Assembly (NCBI RefSeq): GCF_001273775.1
Contig: NZ_CP011801.1
Span: 3,574,001 to 3,638,000, forward strand
DNA: 64,000 bases
Source: Nitrospira moscoviensis
GTDB taxonomy: Bacteria > Nitrospirota > Nitrospiria > Nitrospirales > Nitrospiraceae
Reading direction: 5' to 3'
Shown: positions 56,006 through 64,000 of the stretch, one piece after another
How positions within the stretch are numbered: position 1 is the first letter of the stretch
Layout: the number at the start of each line of letters is the position of its first letter
Position numbers and translations under genes: made by a program
The notes under the pieces: generated by a model
The model's database searches: none
Told to the model about the DNA's origin: nothing
The model's input: the letters and a program-made list of their open reading frames with translations, nothing else

Positions 56006-56945
56006 CGAGACACCGGTGATCGCGCGCGGCCTCGTGAAACGCTTCGGCTCGTTCACGGCGGTGGATCACATCAACCTGGAGGCGCGGCGGGGCGAGGTGG
56101 TGGGCTTTCTCGGTCCGAACGGAGCGGGCAAATCGACGACCATCAGGATGTTGTGCGGACTGCTGCGCCCTACCGCCGGACAGGCGCTGGTCGCCGGGTA
56201 CGATGTGGCGCAGGAGCCCGAGCAGGTCCGGCGGCGGATCGGCTACATGTCGCAAAAATTTTCGCTCTACAACGATCTGCGCGTCATCGAAAACATCCGG
56301 TTCTTCGCCGGCATGTATGACGTACCGGTCTCGGCGCTGAAGGAGCGCGAGTCGTGGGTCCTCGACATGGCGGGCCTGAACGGCCGCGAATCGGCCGTGA
56401 CCGGCACGCTGCCCGGCGGATGGAAACAACGGCTCGCGTTGGGCTGTGCGGTGCTCCACCGGCCGCCGATTCTGTTTCTCGACGAGCCGACCTCCGGCGT
56501 CGACCCGATCTCGCGGCGGCAATTTTGGGAATTGATCCATACGATGGCCGCCGAGGGCGTCACCGTGCTCGTCACCACGCACTACATGGACGAGGCGGAG
56601 TACTGCAATCGGCTCGTCTTGATCTTTCAAGGCCGCATCGTGGCCTCAGGCTCGCCGACGGCGTTGAAACGGGAGGCGATGACCGGCGAGCTGCTCCTGG
56701 TGGAATGCGACCTCCTCGGCACGGCGCTCGACGTGCTGCAGCAGACTCCGGACGTCCGCGACGCCGCCGTGTTCGGCAGCGCCTTGCACGTGGTCGTGTC
56801 GGACGGCCGGGCCATGATTCCACGGATCCGCGCCGCTCTGGCGCACCAGGGTGTGATGGTGTCCAAGATAGAACCGATCCGCCCCAGCCTGGAAGACGTC
56901 TTCGTGTCGTTGACGGCCGCGCAGGACAACGGAGGACGAGCCTGA
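55998..56945 (+). CDS. ABC transporter ATPase (YbhF C-half-like)
   Basis: 315 aa. Walker A GPNGAGKSTTIRMLCGLLRP, Walker B ILFLDEPTSGVDPISRRQF, His switch VTTHYMDEAEYC. The ABC signature is altered to LPGGWKQRLALG (canonical LSGGQ), so the composite sites may be asymmetric. Works with the previous ATPase as a heterodimer. Confidence 0.9.
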   Translation: MSNETPVIARGLVKRFGSFTAVDHINLEARRGEVVGFLGPNGAGKSTTIRMLCGLLRPTAGQALVAGYDVAQEPEQVRRRIGYMSQKFSLYNDLRVIENIRFFAGMYDVPVSALKERESWVLDMAGLNGRESAVTGTLPGGWKQRLALGCAVLHRPPILFLDEPTSGVDPISRRQFWELIHTMAAEGVTVLVTTHYMDEAEYCNRLVLIFQGRIVASGSPTALKREAMTGELLLVECDLLGTALDVLQQTPDVRDAAVFGSALHVVVSDGRAMIPRIRAALAHQGVMVSKIEPIRPSLEDVFVSLTAAQDNGGRA

Positions 56946-56948
56946 CCC

Positions 56949-58082
56949 ATGCGCCGGCATCGGCTCGCCGCCATCATCCGCAAAGAGACGTTGCAGATCA
57001 GCCGCGACCTGCCCAGCCTGCTGATCACCGTGGCGATGCCGCTCTTGCTCATGCTGGCCTTCGGCTACGGCGTGCGCTTCGACGTCAAGAACCTCCCCGT
57101 GTACGTCTACGACCGCGAAGGCAGCCAGCGGAGCCAGGATTTCCTCACACGCTTCCAGGCCTCGGAATATTTCGACGTCGTGAAGACAGTGGACCGGTAT
57201 CCGGCGTTGGTGGACGCGCTCGACGCCGGCGCCTGCCGGCTGGCGCTCGTCATTCCCGGGGATTTTTCTCGGCAATTGAACAGCGGCGGCCCGGTGAGCG
57301 TGCAAGCCCTGATCGACGCCACCGACAATAATACGGCCAACGTCGCCGTCAGCTACAGCGAAGCGGTGGTGCAGTCGTACAACCGGCAGATCCAACTGGA
57401 GTGGCTTGAGCGCCACGGACGGACCGGCCTGCAACCGGTCCTGCGCGTCGAGACGCGGACATGGTTCAACGAAGACCTCGAAAGCACGGCGAACATCGTG
57501 CCGGGCGTCGTCGCCATCATCATGGCCGTGATCGGCTCCTTCCTCACCTCGCTGACCATCGCCAGAGAATGGGAGCGCGGGACGATGGAACAGCTCGTCT
57601 CGACACCCGTCACGCCGTTGGAACTCATGATCGGAAAACTCGTCCCCTATTTTGCCATCGGGCTGCTCGATACGGTCCTGTGCGCGGCCCTCGCCATCTG
57701 GTGGTTCGAGGTGCCGTTCCGCGGAGCGTGGAGCGTGTTCTTCCTGAGCTGCACGCTGTTCCTGATCGTCGTGCTGTCGCTGGGCTACGTCGTGTCGGTG
57801 GTCGCCAAGACGCAGCTGGCCGCCAGCCAGGTGGCGCTGATCGCGACATTCCTCCCGGCCTTTCTGCTCTCGGGGTTCATTTATCCCATCGGCCAAATGC
57901 CGGCCGTCATTCAGGCGATCACGCACATCATCCCGGCGCGCTATTTCATGACGATCATCCGCGATATTTTCCTCAAGGGTACGCCCCTGCCGCTCCTGCT
58001 CGACGATCTGCTGGCACTGGCGCTGTTCGCCACCATCCTGACGATCGTCGCCACCCGGGCCTTCCACAAGAAGTTGAGTTGA
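56949..58082 (+). CDS. ABC-2 type permease (YbhS-like)
   Basis: 377 aa. One N-terminal helix (LLITVAMPLLLMLAFGYGVR), a large periplasmic domain (about 45-170), then five helices with GVVAIIMAVIGSFLTSLTIA and the ABC-2 box REWERGTMEQLVSTPVTPLE. Inner-membrane half of the exporter; starts 3 bases after the ATPase gene. Confidence 0.9.
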   Translation: MRRHRLAAIIRKETLQISRDLPSLLITVAMPLLLMLAFGYGVRFDVKNLPVYVYDREGSQRSQDFLTRFQASEYFDVVKTVDRYPALVDALDAGACRLALVIPGDFSRQLNSGGPVSVQALIDATDNNTANVAVSYSEAVVQSYNRQIQLEWLERHGRTGLQPVLRVETRTWFNEDLESTANIVPGVVAIIMAVIGSFLTSLTIAREWERGTMEQLVSTPVTPLELMIGKLVPYFAIGLLDTVLCAALAIWWFEVPFRGAWSVFFLSCTLFLIVVLSLGYVVSVVAKTQLAASQVALIATFLPAFLLSGFIYPIGQMPAVIQAITHIIPARYFMTIIRDIFLKGTPLPLLLDDLLALALFATILTIVATRAFHKKLS

Positions 58083-58093
58083 GGAACCGCGCC

Positions 58094-59227
58094 ATGCTGA
58101 ATCGTCTCCGGGGGATGCTGATCAAGGAATTCATCCAGGTCTTCCGGGACACGCGCACCCGCTTCCTGCTGTTCGGGCCGCCGATCGTCCAAATGCTCGT
58201 GTTCGGCTACGCCGCGACCTTGGACATCCGCCACATTCCGACGGCGGTGTTGGATTACGATCACAGCCAGGTGAGCCGCGACCTGGTCTCCCGCTTCACC
58301 GCGAGCCCGTATTTCGACGTGGCGGCCCGCGTCGACGACCGGCGGGCGATCGGCGACCTGATCGACCGTGGCGACGTCACCGCCGCCCTCCAGATCAACG
58401 CGGGCTTCGCGCAGGATCTCCGGAAAGGCCGGCCGGCCCAACTGCAAGTTATCGTCGACGCCAGCGACTCGAATACCGCCTTGATCGCGGTGGGGTACGT
58501 CAATCAGATCGCCGCGCGGTTCGCACAGGAGTACCAGCAGGACCGCCTGCTCCGCACGTCACCCATGCAGGCCTCGCGGCTCCCCTCCGTCGTGCTCGAC
58601 CGGCGCCCCTGGTACAACATCGACCTCGACAGCCAATGGTTCTTCGTACCGGGCGTGATCGGCAATTTGATCCTGATCATGGTCGTCAGCCTCACCGCGT
58701 TCGCGATCGTCCGCGAGCGGGAGATCGGCACCCTCGAGCAGATCATGGTGACGCCGATCGGCCGGCTGGAATTCATTCTGGGCAAGACCGTGCCGTTTTT
58801 TTTGATCGGCCTGTTCGACACCGCGCTCATTTCGCTGGTCGGCACCTTCTGGTTCGGCGTGCCGTTCCGCGGCAGCATCGGCGTCCTGGCGATGGGCGCC
58901 GTGTTGTTCATCCTCTGCATGCTCGGCGTCGGACTGTTTATCTCGACCATTTCCAGGACCCAGCAACAGGCGATGGTGTCGGGTTTCTTCTTCAACATGC
59001 CGGCCATCACCTTCTCCGGATTCGGCACCCCCATCAGCAGCATGCCGGAGGAGATGCAGTGGCTCACCTATCTCAACCCGTTGCGGTATTTTCTAGAAGT
59101 GCTGCGGGGCGTCTACTTGAAAGGCGTGGGCGTGGACGTCCTCTGGCCGCAGATGGCGGCCATGGGCCTCTTCGGCGTCGTGATGCTGGCGATCAGCGTG
59201 GCCCGCTTCCAGAAATCGCTCGACTGA
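58094..59227 (+). CDS. ABC-2 type permease (YbhR-like)
   Basis: 377 aa, start MLNRLRGMLIKEFIQVFRDT at 58094. Same topology as the previous permease, with VPGVIGNLILIMVVSLTAFA, REREIGTLEQIMVTPIGRLE and FFFNMPAITFSGFGTPISSM. The two together form the transmembrane channel for drug or lipid-like substrates. Frame extension upstream to 57461 is the shadow of the previous gene. Confidence 0.9.
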   Translation: MLNRLRGMLIKEFIQVFRDTRTRFLLFGPPIVQMLVFGYAATLDIRHIPTAVLDYDHSQVSRDLVSRFTASPYFDVAARVDDRRAIGDLIDRGDVTAALQINAGFAQDLRKGRPAQLQVIVDASDSNTALIAVGYVNQIAARFAQEYQQDRLLRTSPMQASRLPSVVLDRRPWYNIDLDSQWFFVPGVIGNLILIMVVSLTAFAIVREREIGTLEQIMVTPIGRLEFILGKTVPFFLIGLFDTALISLVGTFWFGVPFRGSIGVLAMGAVLFILCMLGVGLFISTISRTQQQAMVSGFFFNMPAITFSGFGTPISSMPEEMQWLTYLNPLRYFLEVLRGVYLKGVGVDVLWPQMAAMGLFGVVMLAISVARFQKSLD

Positions 59228-59271
59228 GACCTCGGCCGGATGAATGACCGCGGCGTCTCGGAGACCGGCCC

Positions 59272-60510
59272 TCAGCGCTCGGCCGTCAATCGGACCGGCC
59301 GCCATTCTTCGGCGGATAGGCCGAGCCAGCGGGCTACGAGCGGAAGCGAGGCACCTTGCAGCAACACCGACGTCAGCACGATGAAGAACACCAGATTGAA
59401 AATCGTCTCCGCCTGCGCCAGCCCCGCCGTGAGCGGAAAGGTCGCGAGGATGATCGGGACGGCGCCCCGCAATCCCACCCAGGCGATGAGCGTCCGCTCC
59501 TTCAGGGTCAGTCCGGTAGGAAGCAGCGTGAGAAACACCGCCGCCGGACGGGCGATCAACATCAGAAACAATGAGAGAACGATGCCGGTGCCCATCACGG
59601 GGAGAATGCGGGAGGGAAAGACCTGCAGCCCCAGCGTGAGAAACATGAGAATTTGCATGAGCCACGCCTGCCCCTCGTGAAAGCGGCGGAGGTTATCGAG
59701 TTGCTTGAAACTTTGATGTCCCGCCGTCAGACCTGCCACATAGACCGCGAGAAACCCGTTGCCGCCGACCGACGCCGTGACCCCATACGTGAACAAGGCG
59801 ATCGCGAGGCTCAGGACCGCGTAGAGTCCCTCGTATTCGAGGTGCAGGCGCCGGATCAAGACGCTCATGCCGACGCCCATGCTGTAGCCGATCAAGGCGC
59901 CCAGGATCATCTGGCGAAAGAACAGGATCAGCATATCGCCCGCGGTGCCGCGCTGCGTCAGCAGACTGATCAAGCCGATCGTCAGAAACACGGCCATGGG
60001 ATCGTTGCTGCCCGACTCCAATTCGAGCAACGGGCTCAACCGTCCCTTCAATCTCGCGCGGCGCGCCCGCAGCACGGCAAAAACGGCCGCCGCATCGGTT
60101 GACGACACGATGGCGCCCAGCAGGAGGCCGACGAGCGGCTCGAACTTGAGGAACCAGACGGTGAAGGCCGCGACGAAGACCGCCGTGAGACACACACCGA
60201 GCGTCGAGAGCGCGAGGCCGTGCGGGACGACCGGCCGGATCTGCTGCCAGTCGGTGTCGAGCCCGCCGGAAAACAAGATCAACGTCAGTGCCACTACCCC
60301 CAACGATTGAGCCAGCCGCGGGTAATCGAACTCGATTCCGCCCGGCCCTTCGGAACCGGCCAACATGCCGATGAGGAGGAACAGCAGCAGGGCCGGAAAC
60401 CCCAGTTGGCCGGAGGCGCGGCTGGCAACCACGCTGAGCAGCAAGAGCGTGGAGAGGCCGAGCAAGAGCGTTTCGATAGGCAGGTCTTGGAAAAGATGCA
60501 GCAGATCCAT
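59272..60510 (-). CDS. Potassium/proton or sodium/proton antiporter (CPA1, NhaP-like)
   Basis: 412 aa with about twelve hydrophobic segments: [40 protein letters not shown] (the CPA1 SSTD..A motif), [20 protein letters not shown] (the Asp-containing ESGSNDP motif) and [20 protein letters not shown]. YcgO/CvrA-like length, but the C-terminal regulatory domains are absent. Convergent to the exporter operon with 44 bases between. Confidence 0.88.
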   Translation of the reverse strand: MDLLHLFQDLPIETLLLGLSTLLLLSVVASRASGQLGFPALLLFLLIGMLAGSEGPGGIEFDYPRLAQSLGVVALTLILFSGGLDTDWQQIRPVVPHGLALSTLGVCLTAVFVAAFTVWFLKFEPLVGLLLGAIVSSTDAAAVFAVLRARRARLKGRLSPLLELESGSNDPMAVFLTIGLISLLTQRGTAGDMLILFFRQMILGALIGYSMGVGMSVLIRRLHLEYEGLYAVLSLAIALFTYGVTASVGGNGFLAVYVAGLTAGHQSFKQLDNLRRFHEGQAWLMQILMFLTLGLQVFPSRILPVMGTGIVLSLFLMLIARPAAVFLTLLPTGLTLKERTLIAWVGLRGAVPIILATFPLTAGLAQAETIFNLVFFIVLTSVLLQGASLPLVARWLGLSAEEWRPVRLTAER

Positions 60511-60627
60511 GCTACCGTCGGTTATACCACAGGCATCCGACGGTCCAGCCGACCTTTGGCGGTACTGTTGGCGGTATCAGGACACAATAAGAGGCGGGAA
60601 CAATGGAGGACCCGATCGACTGCCTAT

Positions 60628-61062
60628 CTACGACCAGTACTGCGAGGCTCGTGTATAGCCGTACAACAGGTCGCGCCGCGCGAGGATGCCGACGAGCTTG
60701 CCGTTGCGCAGGACCGGCACGCGGGTGAGGTAGCGGTCCTGAAAGAGATCGGCGATCTGGGTCAACGTTTGCTCTTCCGTCACGCTGACCGGATGGGCCG
60801 ACATGATTTCGGTGGCGAGGATCTTCCGCAGATCGCGCCCGTCGATCATCGCCTGCAGCAGATCGTACTCGCTCACGATGCCCACCAACGTGCCGTCCTC
60901 CTCCACGACCGGCAGACTGCCGATGTTCCGGTGCGTCATCATGTGGGTGATCGTCAGGGCGTCCGTGCGCGGCGTGCAGCGGATGACGGCATCCTGCATC
61001 AACTGCGCGACCGTGAGGGTCTTCGGATCGGTCGCCTTCATGAAAAACTCGGTTTGCCGCAT
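60628..61062 (-). CDS. CBS-domain-pair protein
   Basis: 144 aa with two CBS domains: QLMQDAVIRCTPRTDALTIT with MTHRNIGSLPVVEEDGTLVG IVSEYDLLQ, then EIMSAHPVSVTEEQTLTQIA and RVPVLRNGKLVGILARRDLL. It would sense adenine nucleotides. A near-tandem paralogue follows upstream (61072), 9 bases away. Confidence 0.9.
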   Translation of the reverse strand: MRQTEFFMKATDPKTLTVAQLMQDAVIRCTPRTDALTITHMMTHRNIGSLPVVEEDGTLVGIVSEYDLLQAMIDGRDLRKILATEIMSAHPVSVTEEQTLTQIADLFQDRYLTRVPVLRNGKLVGILARRDLLYGYTRASQYWS

Positions 61063-61071
61063 GGTGGCTCC

Positions 61072-61515
61072 TCACTTTCTCTTGCGTGTTCCGCCGCCCA
61101 CATATGTCCGCAGGACGTCGCGGCGCGCGACGATGCCGATGAGGCGATCCCTCTCATCCACCACCGGCACGCGGACGAGGTCGCTGGCGCGCAGCACATG
61201 GACCAGGGTGCCCAAGGTCGTTTCCGGCCGGACCGAATAGGGATTGCCCGTCATGACGTCACGCGCCGTCACCGTCCCCAACTCGTGTCCGTCGTCCAGG
61301 GCTCCCAGCAGGTCGTGCTCGCTCACGATGCCCATCAGCTTGCGCCGGCCGTCGAGCACCGGCACCGATCCGAATCCTTCGATCATCAGCGACGCGATGA
61401 CATCGCCCTTCGTCGTGAGCCCGGCGCATTGCACCTGTGTTTCCATCACCTGCTTGACGGTCATGGATTGAAAGTCCTGCGGTCCGGCGGCCCGAGCCTT
61501 CTTCTTTGGCGGCAT
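61072..61515 (-). CDS. CBS-domain-pair protein
   Basis: 147 aa. A basic N terminus (MPPKKKARAAGPQDFQ) and two CBS domains: VKQVMETQVQCAGLTTKGDV, GSVPVLDGRRKLMGIVSEHD and DVMTGNPYSVRPETTLGTLV with RVPVVDERDRLIGIVARRDV. Paralogous to the downstream gene and probably co-transcribed and perhaps heterodimeric. Confidence 0.9.
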   Translation of the reverse strand: MPPKKKARAAGPQDFQSMTVKQVMETQVQCAGLTTKGDVIASLMIEGFGSVPVLDGRRKLMGIVSEHDLLGALDDGHELGTVTARDVMTGNPYSVRPETTLGTLVHVLRASDLVRVPVVDERDRLIGIVARRDVLRTYVGGGTRKRK

Positions 61516-61547
61516 GGCTGCTCCTCCTTCAGCGCACGGTCCTCAAC

Positions 61548-62078
61548 TTAGTCGGCGGGCAGCTTGGCCGCAAACCCGCTCTCTTCCGCCCAGCGAAAGG
61601 TGAGCGTTTTTTGCTTCCCGGCTTCCACCTTGATCTGTTTCAGGGTTTTCGCCTTGCCGCCGTGCGCCGCCGTCACATCGTAGACGCCGGCCGGCAGGTC
61701 GACGAAGAGCCAGGGGCCACCCACGTGATCCATAGGAATAGAGACGGTAGACCCCCCTCCCACCGATGCAATGGTGACCGCGACGCCGGTGAGATACAGC
61801 TTGCCCCCGGCCGCGAAGATGAGCTTGAGCGGAAACGGGGGGTACTCGGCCGCCCGCTCTTCCAGCCCCACGCCGGCGCTGAAGTAGCGGACTCCGTTGG
61901 CGCGATACAGCGGAAGCGGATCCACCACCGTCCGCCCGTCCACTTGATGGCGCAATTCCACGACCTCCCCGGATTCACCGATGCTTGCCACTGGCCCCGC
62001 CTCAGCCGGCAGGAGCCCTGCGCCCGTGGCCATCCATCCGATCGCCAACAGGCTGAACGAGATGCCCACCCGGTTCAT
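61548..62078 (-). CDS. Secreted protein of unknown function
   Basis: 176 aa from MNRVGISFSLLAIGWMATGA, a signal peptide, with all-beta-looking sequence (LYLTGVAVTIASVGGGSTVS, PWLFVDLPAGVYDVTAAHGG, TLKQIKVEAGKQKTLTFRWA). The PAGxYxVTA phrase resembles carboxypeptidase-regulatory/SpaA-like beta sandwiches. No partner is evident. Confidence 0.6.
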   Translation of the reverse strand: MNRVGISFSLLAIGWMATGAGLLPAEAGPVASIGESGEVVELRHQVDGRTVVDPLPLYRANGVRYFSAGVGLEERAAEYPPFPLKLIFAAGGKLYLTGVAVTIASVGGGSTVSIPMDHVGGPWLFVDLPAGVYDVTAAHGGKAKTLKQIKVEAGKQKTLTFRWAEESGFAAKLPAD

Positions 62079-62204
62079 ATGCCCCTCCTCCCTCACGACA
62101 GACGCAATGTGAGTGCCACGTCATTCTCCCCCGCTGACTCCCAGATTACTTCGACGACGCCCCCTCGCGCTACCACCGTCCTGACGCCATTCACCCCACC
62201 CGTA

Positions 62205-62236
62205 TAAAAACCCCTGCTGCAAAACGCCGCAGCGGG
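62205..62236 (-). terminator. Rho-independent-like terminator (minus strand)
   Basis: On the minus strand CCCGCTGC pairs with GCAGC-A-GGG (one bulged A) and is followed by TTTTT. It sits 127 bases upstream of the secreted-protein gene on the same strand, where it would stop antisense or upstream readthrough. The rest of 62079-62368 shows no gene. Confidence 0.45.
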
Positions 62237-62368
62237 CACTGTCTTCCCCGCTGAACCTGCAAGAATGACGCTGGTTCACGGGAGACCGGTCTCTTTTCCA
62301 CAGGCATATCAGATGCAGATCGGATACCTGCGACGCGGGCCCTGTTAGGATATGAGAGGAGACAGGCT

Positions 62369-63268
62369 ATGCAAATTCTCTGTGCGGTGGACGGATCGGA
62401 ATATGCCCAATGGGGAGTGGAGGCGTTGGAGGCGCTGGCGGCCCGGGAACCGGAGCACGTCACGCTGATCCATGTCATCGATCGCCCCGCTATCCAAGCG
62501 GCGCAGGGCCGGAACCAAGCGGCCGCCGGCCGAGTCATGGCCGCTTCGGTGAAAGCCGGTCAGACTTTGCTGCGCGACGCGGAACGCCGGGCCAAGGTCG
62601 CCTTGAGCCAAGCCACCACCGCCCCGCGCACGAAGTACCGGACGGTCCTCGCGTACGGGCCGCCGGCTGAAACCATTGCGCGGCAGGCGCGCCGGCTCAA
62701 AGCGGATCTCATCATGCTGGGGTCGCGGGGCTTGAGCGACATCAAAGGCTTCCTGCTGGGGAGCGTCTCGCGGCGCGTGGTGTCTCTCGCCCCCTGTCCG
62801 ATATTGGTCGTCAAACAGCCGACCGTCAAACTGACGCGCGTGGCCCTCGCGGTGGACGACACGAAACATTCGCGGGCGGCGGCCAAATTCTTGCGCACAC
62901 AGATTGTGCCCGAGTCCGCCACCGTGACGATCCTCTCGTCGGCGGAAAGCCCCGTGACCGAATTGGCGGCGCGGTATCTCTCGGAAGACCAACTGGCCGC
63001 CCTCAGGAAGCCGGCCCTCGATCGGGCCACCGCGCTGGTGAACCGGCTCCGTGACGATTTCATCAAAGACGGCTATTCCGTCGTCACGAAGGTCCAGATG
63101 GACCACGTCATCGACACGATCGTCAAACATATCGAAGCCGAACGCGACGATCTGCTGGTGATCGGTTCTCGGGAACTGACGAGGACTGAACGCCTGCACT
63201 TGGGCAGCGTGTCGGAAAGCCTGCTGAAATATGCGCCTTGTTCGGTGCTCGTCGTGCGAGGCGCCTAA
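62369..63268 (+). CDS. Universal stress protein, two UspA domains
   Basis: 299 aa. MQILCAVDGSEYAQWGVEAL begins domain 1, with LGSRGLSDIKGFLLGSVSRR and APCPILVVKQ; domain 2 has VALAVDDTKHSRAAAKFLRT and IGSRELTRTERLHLGSVSES with APCSVLVVRG. GAGGAGA precedes ATG 62369. A long palindromic repeat starts immediately after the stop. Confidence 0.92.
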   Translation: MQILCAVDGSEYAQWGVEALEALAAREPEHVTLIHVIDRPAIQAAQGRNQAAAGRVMAASVKAGQTLLRDAERRAKVALSQATTAPRTKYRTVLAYGPPAETIARQARRLKADLIMLGSRGLSDIKGFLLGSVSRRVVSLAPCPILVVKQPTVKLTRVALAVDDTKHSRAAAKFLRTQIVPESATVTILSSAESPVTELAARYLSEDQLAALRKPALDRATALVNRLRDDFIKDGYSVVTKVQMDHVIDTIVKHIEAERDDLLVIGSRELTRTERLHLGSVSESLLKYAPCSVLVVRGA

Positions 63269-63391
63269 CAGGCTGTTGAAAAGGCCCGCCAGCTTTGTTC
63301 TCGCATCGCTCAGGCCCTCAACGTACCCCGGAGGGTACGCCTCGGGGCTTCGCTCGCTGCGGCCGCGCTGGACGAGCCTTTGAACAGCCTG
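63269..63391. repeat. 123-bp palindromic repeat (REP/terminator-like) after the stress gene
   Basis: Outer arms CAGGCTGTTGAAAAGGC (63269-63285) and GCCTTTGAACAGCCTG (63376-63391) are inverted repeats with one mismatch and a length difference of one base. Inside are CGCCAGC paired with GCTGGACG-type bases and a central CGTACCC-CGGA-GGGTACG hairpin. It begins at the first base after the TAA stop, and the ATPase gene follows. I recall similar blocks scattered in Nitrospira genomes, not verified here. Confidence 0.75.
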
Positions 63392-63407
63392 TGAGAGGAA
63401 TGTAGAG

Positions 63408-64000
63408 GTGAGTGATCCGCAGACATACCGCTTTCACGACATCAATCGGCTCACCGCCGAGGAGGTGCTCAAGCGGCTGGAGACGGCGGGCGGCGGGCTC
63501 ACGGCGGACGAAGCGCTCCGGCGCCTGGCGGAATGCGGCCCCAACGTGCTGAGCGCGCCGGAGCGCTATGTCTTCCTTCAACGCCTGGTCCGCCACTTCA
63601 CGCATTTTTTGGCCGTGCTGTTATGGATCGCCGCGGGCCTCTCCTTCGCGGCGGATTTCCTCCGCCCCGGCGAAGGGATGGCGACCTTGGGATGGGCCAT
63701 TCTGGGCGTCATCGTGATCAATGCCGCCTTCGCCTTCTACCAGGAATACAAAGCGGAGCGGGCCGTCCACGCGCTCCATCGGATGTTGCCCGACACCGCC
63801 TGGGTCTCCCGCGGAGGACAGTCGGTGGAAGTGCCGCGCAGCGAGATCGTCCCCGGCGACCTGTTGCTGCTCGAAGAAGGCGAGCGCGAGCCGGCGGATG
63901 CGCGCCTCATCGAGGCCACGGGCATGCGGGTGGACAATTCGGCGCTGACGGGGGAATCGAAACCCAAACGACGGACGGCCGATCCGGCGGACGACGGCCA
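63408..64000 (+). CDS. P-type cation-transporting ATPase, N-terminal part (runs off the window)
   Basis: GTG 63408, behind AGAGGA, opens a frame to the window edge. It has the cation-ATPase N-terminal domain (LTAEEVLKRLETAGGGLTAD, CGPNVLSAPERYVFLQRLV), two helices (HFLAVLLWIAAGLSFAADFL, WAILGVIVINAAFAFYQEYK) and the actuator-domain motifs VPRSEIVPGDLLLLEEGE and NSALTGESKP. P2-type (Ca/Na) family. The phosphorylation DKTG motif and ion-binding helices lie outside, so the ion is undecided. Confidence 0.88.
   Translation, partial: MSDPQTYRFHDINRLTAEEVLKRLETAGGGLTADEALRRLAECGPNVLSAPERYVFLQRLVRHFTHFLAVLLWIAAGLSFAADFLRPGEGMATLGWAILGVIVINAAFAFYQEYKAERAVHALHRMLPDTAWVSRGGQSVEVPRSEIVPGDLLLLEEGEREPADARLIEATGMRVDNSALTGESKPKRRTADPADDG

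Overview
The window reads as a GC-rich chromosome segment of a Nitrospirota bacterium, most likely Nitrospira. This is inferred from gene content: an NAD-type formate dehydrogenase cluster, many universal stress proteins, PilT/PilU-type ATPases, and REP-like palindromes I remember from Nitrospira genomes. I see no rRNA or other definitive marker, so the assignment is a reasoned guess. Coding is dense, with many 4-8 bp start/stop overlaps.

Layout. 1-7967 is ordinary chromosome: a partial class V aminotransferase, a lytic transglycosylase, a TPR membrane protein, bioF, two PilT-type ATPases, a cytochrome c and an FGE-like protein. 8088-25309 is a 17.2-kb integrated element in the 3' end of a tRNA-Glu(UUC) gene, bounded by identical 21-bp direct repeats (8088-8108 and 25289-25309). 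Its left arm, mostly on the minus strand, carries cargo: an SF2 helicase, a small Cys-containing protein, a Dcd/dUTPase-fold protein with a winged-helix-like tail, and a small partner. Its plus-strand part is phage-like: RHH-type regulators, a tandem double tyrosine recombinase, an excisionase-like HTH protein, an O-like replication protein with iteron-like repeats inside its gene, a DnaB helicase, a Nu1-like terminase small subunit, a tail-protein fragment, a HEPN-like protein and a serine integrase. It looks like a decayed prophage or a satellite that kept replication and recombination modules but lost its capsid genes.

25782-41063 is a metabolic and stress block. Two lipoproteins and a Cys-rich MarR regulator precede a long minus-strand series: universal stress proteins, a PPi-type phosphofructokinase, FocA-like formate channel, FdhA, FdhB and FdhC, an unrecognised 458-aa protein, DUF2934 and a cupredoxin. 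A plus-strand series (stress protein, FmdB-like zinc ribbon, cytochrome c) follows. 41183-45172 holds pncA, pncB, a pentapeptide-repeat protein and a hydrolase. 45236-49408 is patchy: an HTH/toxin-antitoxin-like cassette between a gene and a duplicated copy of that gene's 3' end, an orphan Phd antitoxin, small membrane and lipoproteins, cysC, a phosphotransferase and a Lon-like pseudogene.

49443-52203 is an arsenic operon (arsR, arsM, acr3, arsC) with two copies of an ATCAA-N6-TTGAT operator. 53410-59227 is a CecR-YbhGFSR-like exporter operon with a perfect inverted repeat at its promoter. 59272-64000 has a cation/proton antiporter, two CBS-domain proteins, a secreted protein, a universal stress protein, a long palindromic repeat and the start of a P-type cation ATPase.

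The most unusual points are: (1) the integrase reads into the tRNA at the att core, so excision would replace its C-terminal tail; (2) a tyrosine recombinase with two complete catalytic domains, the first degenerate; (3) a 14-bp palindrome repeated three times in 7 kb of the element; (4) 45-bp repeats inside the replication gene; (5) the helicase/Dcd-like operon, a candidate defence system.
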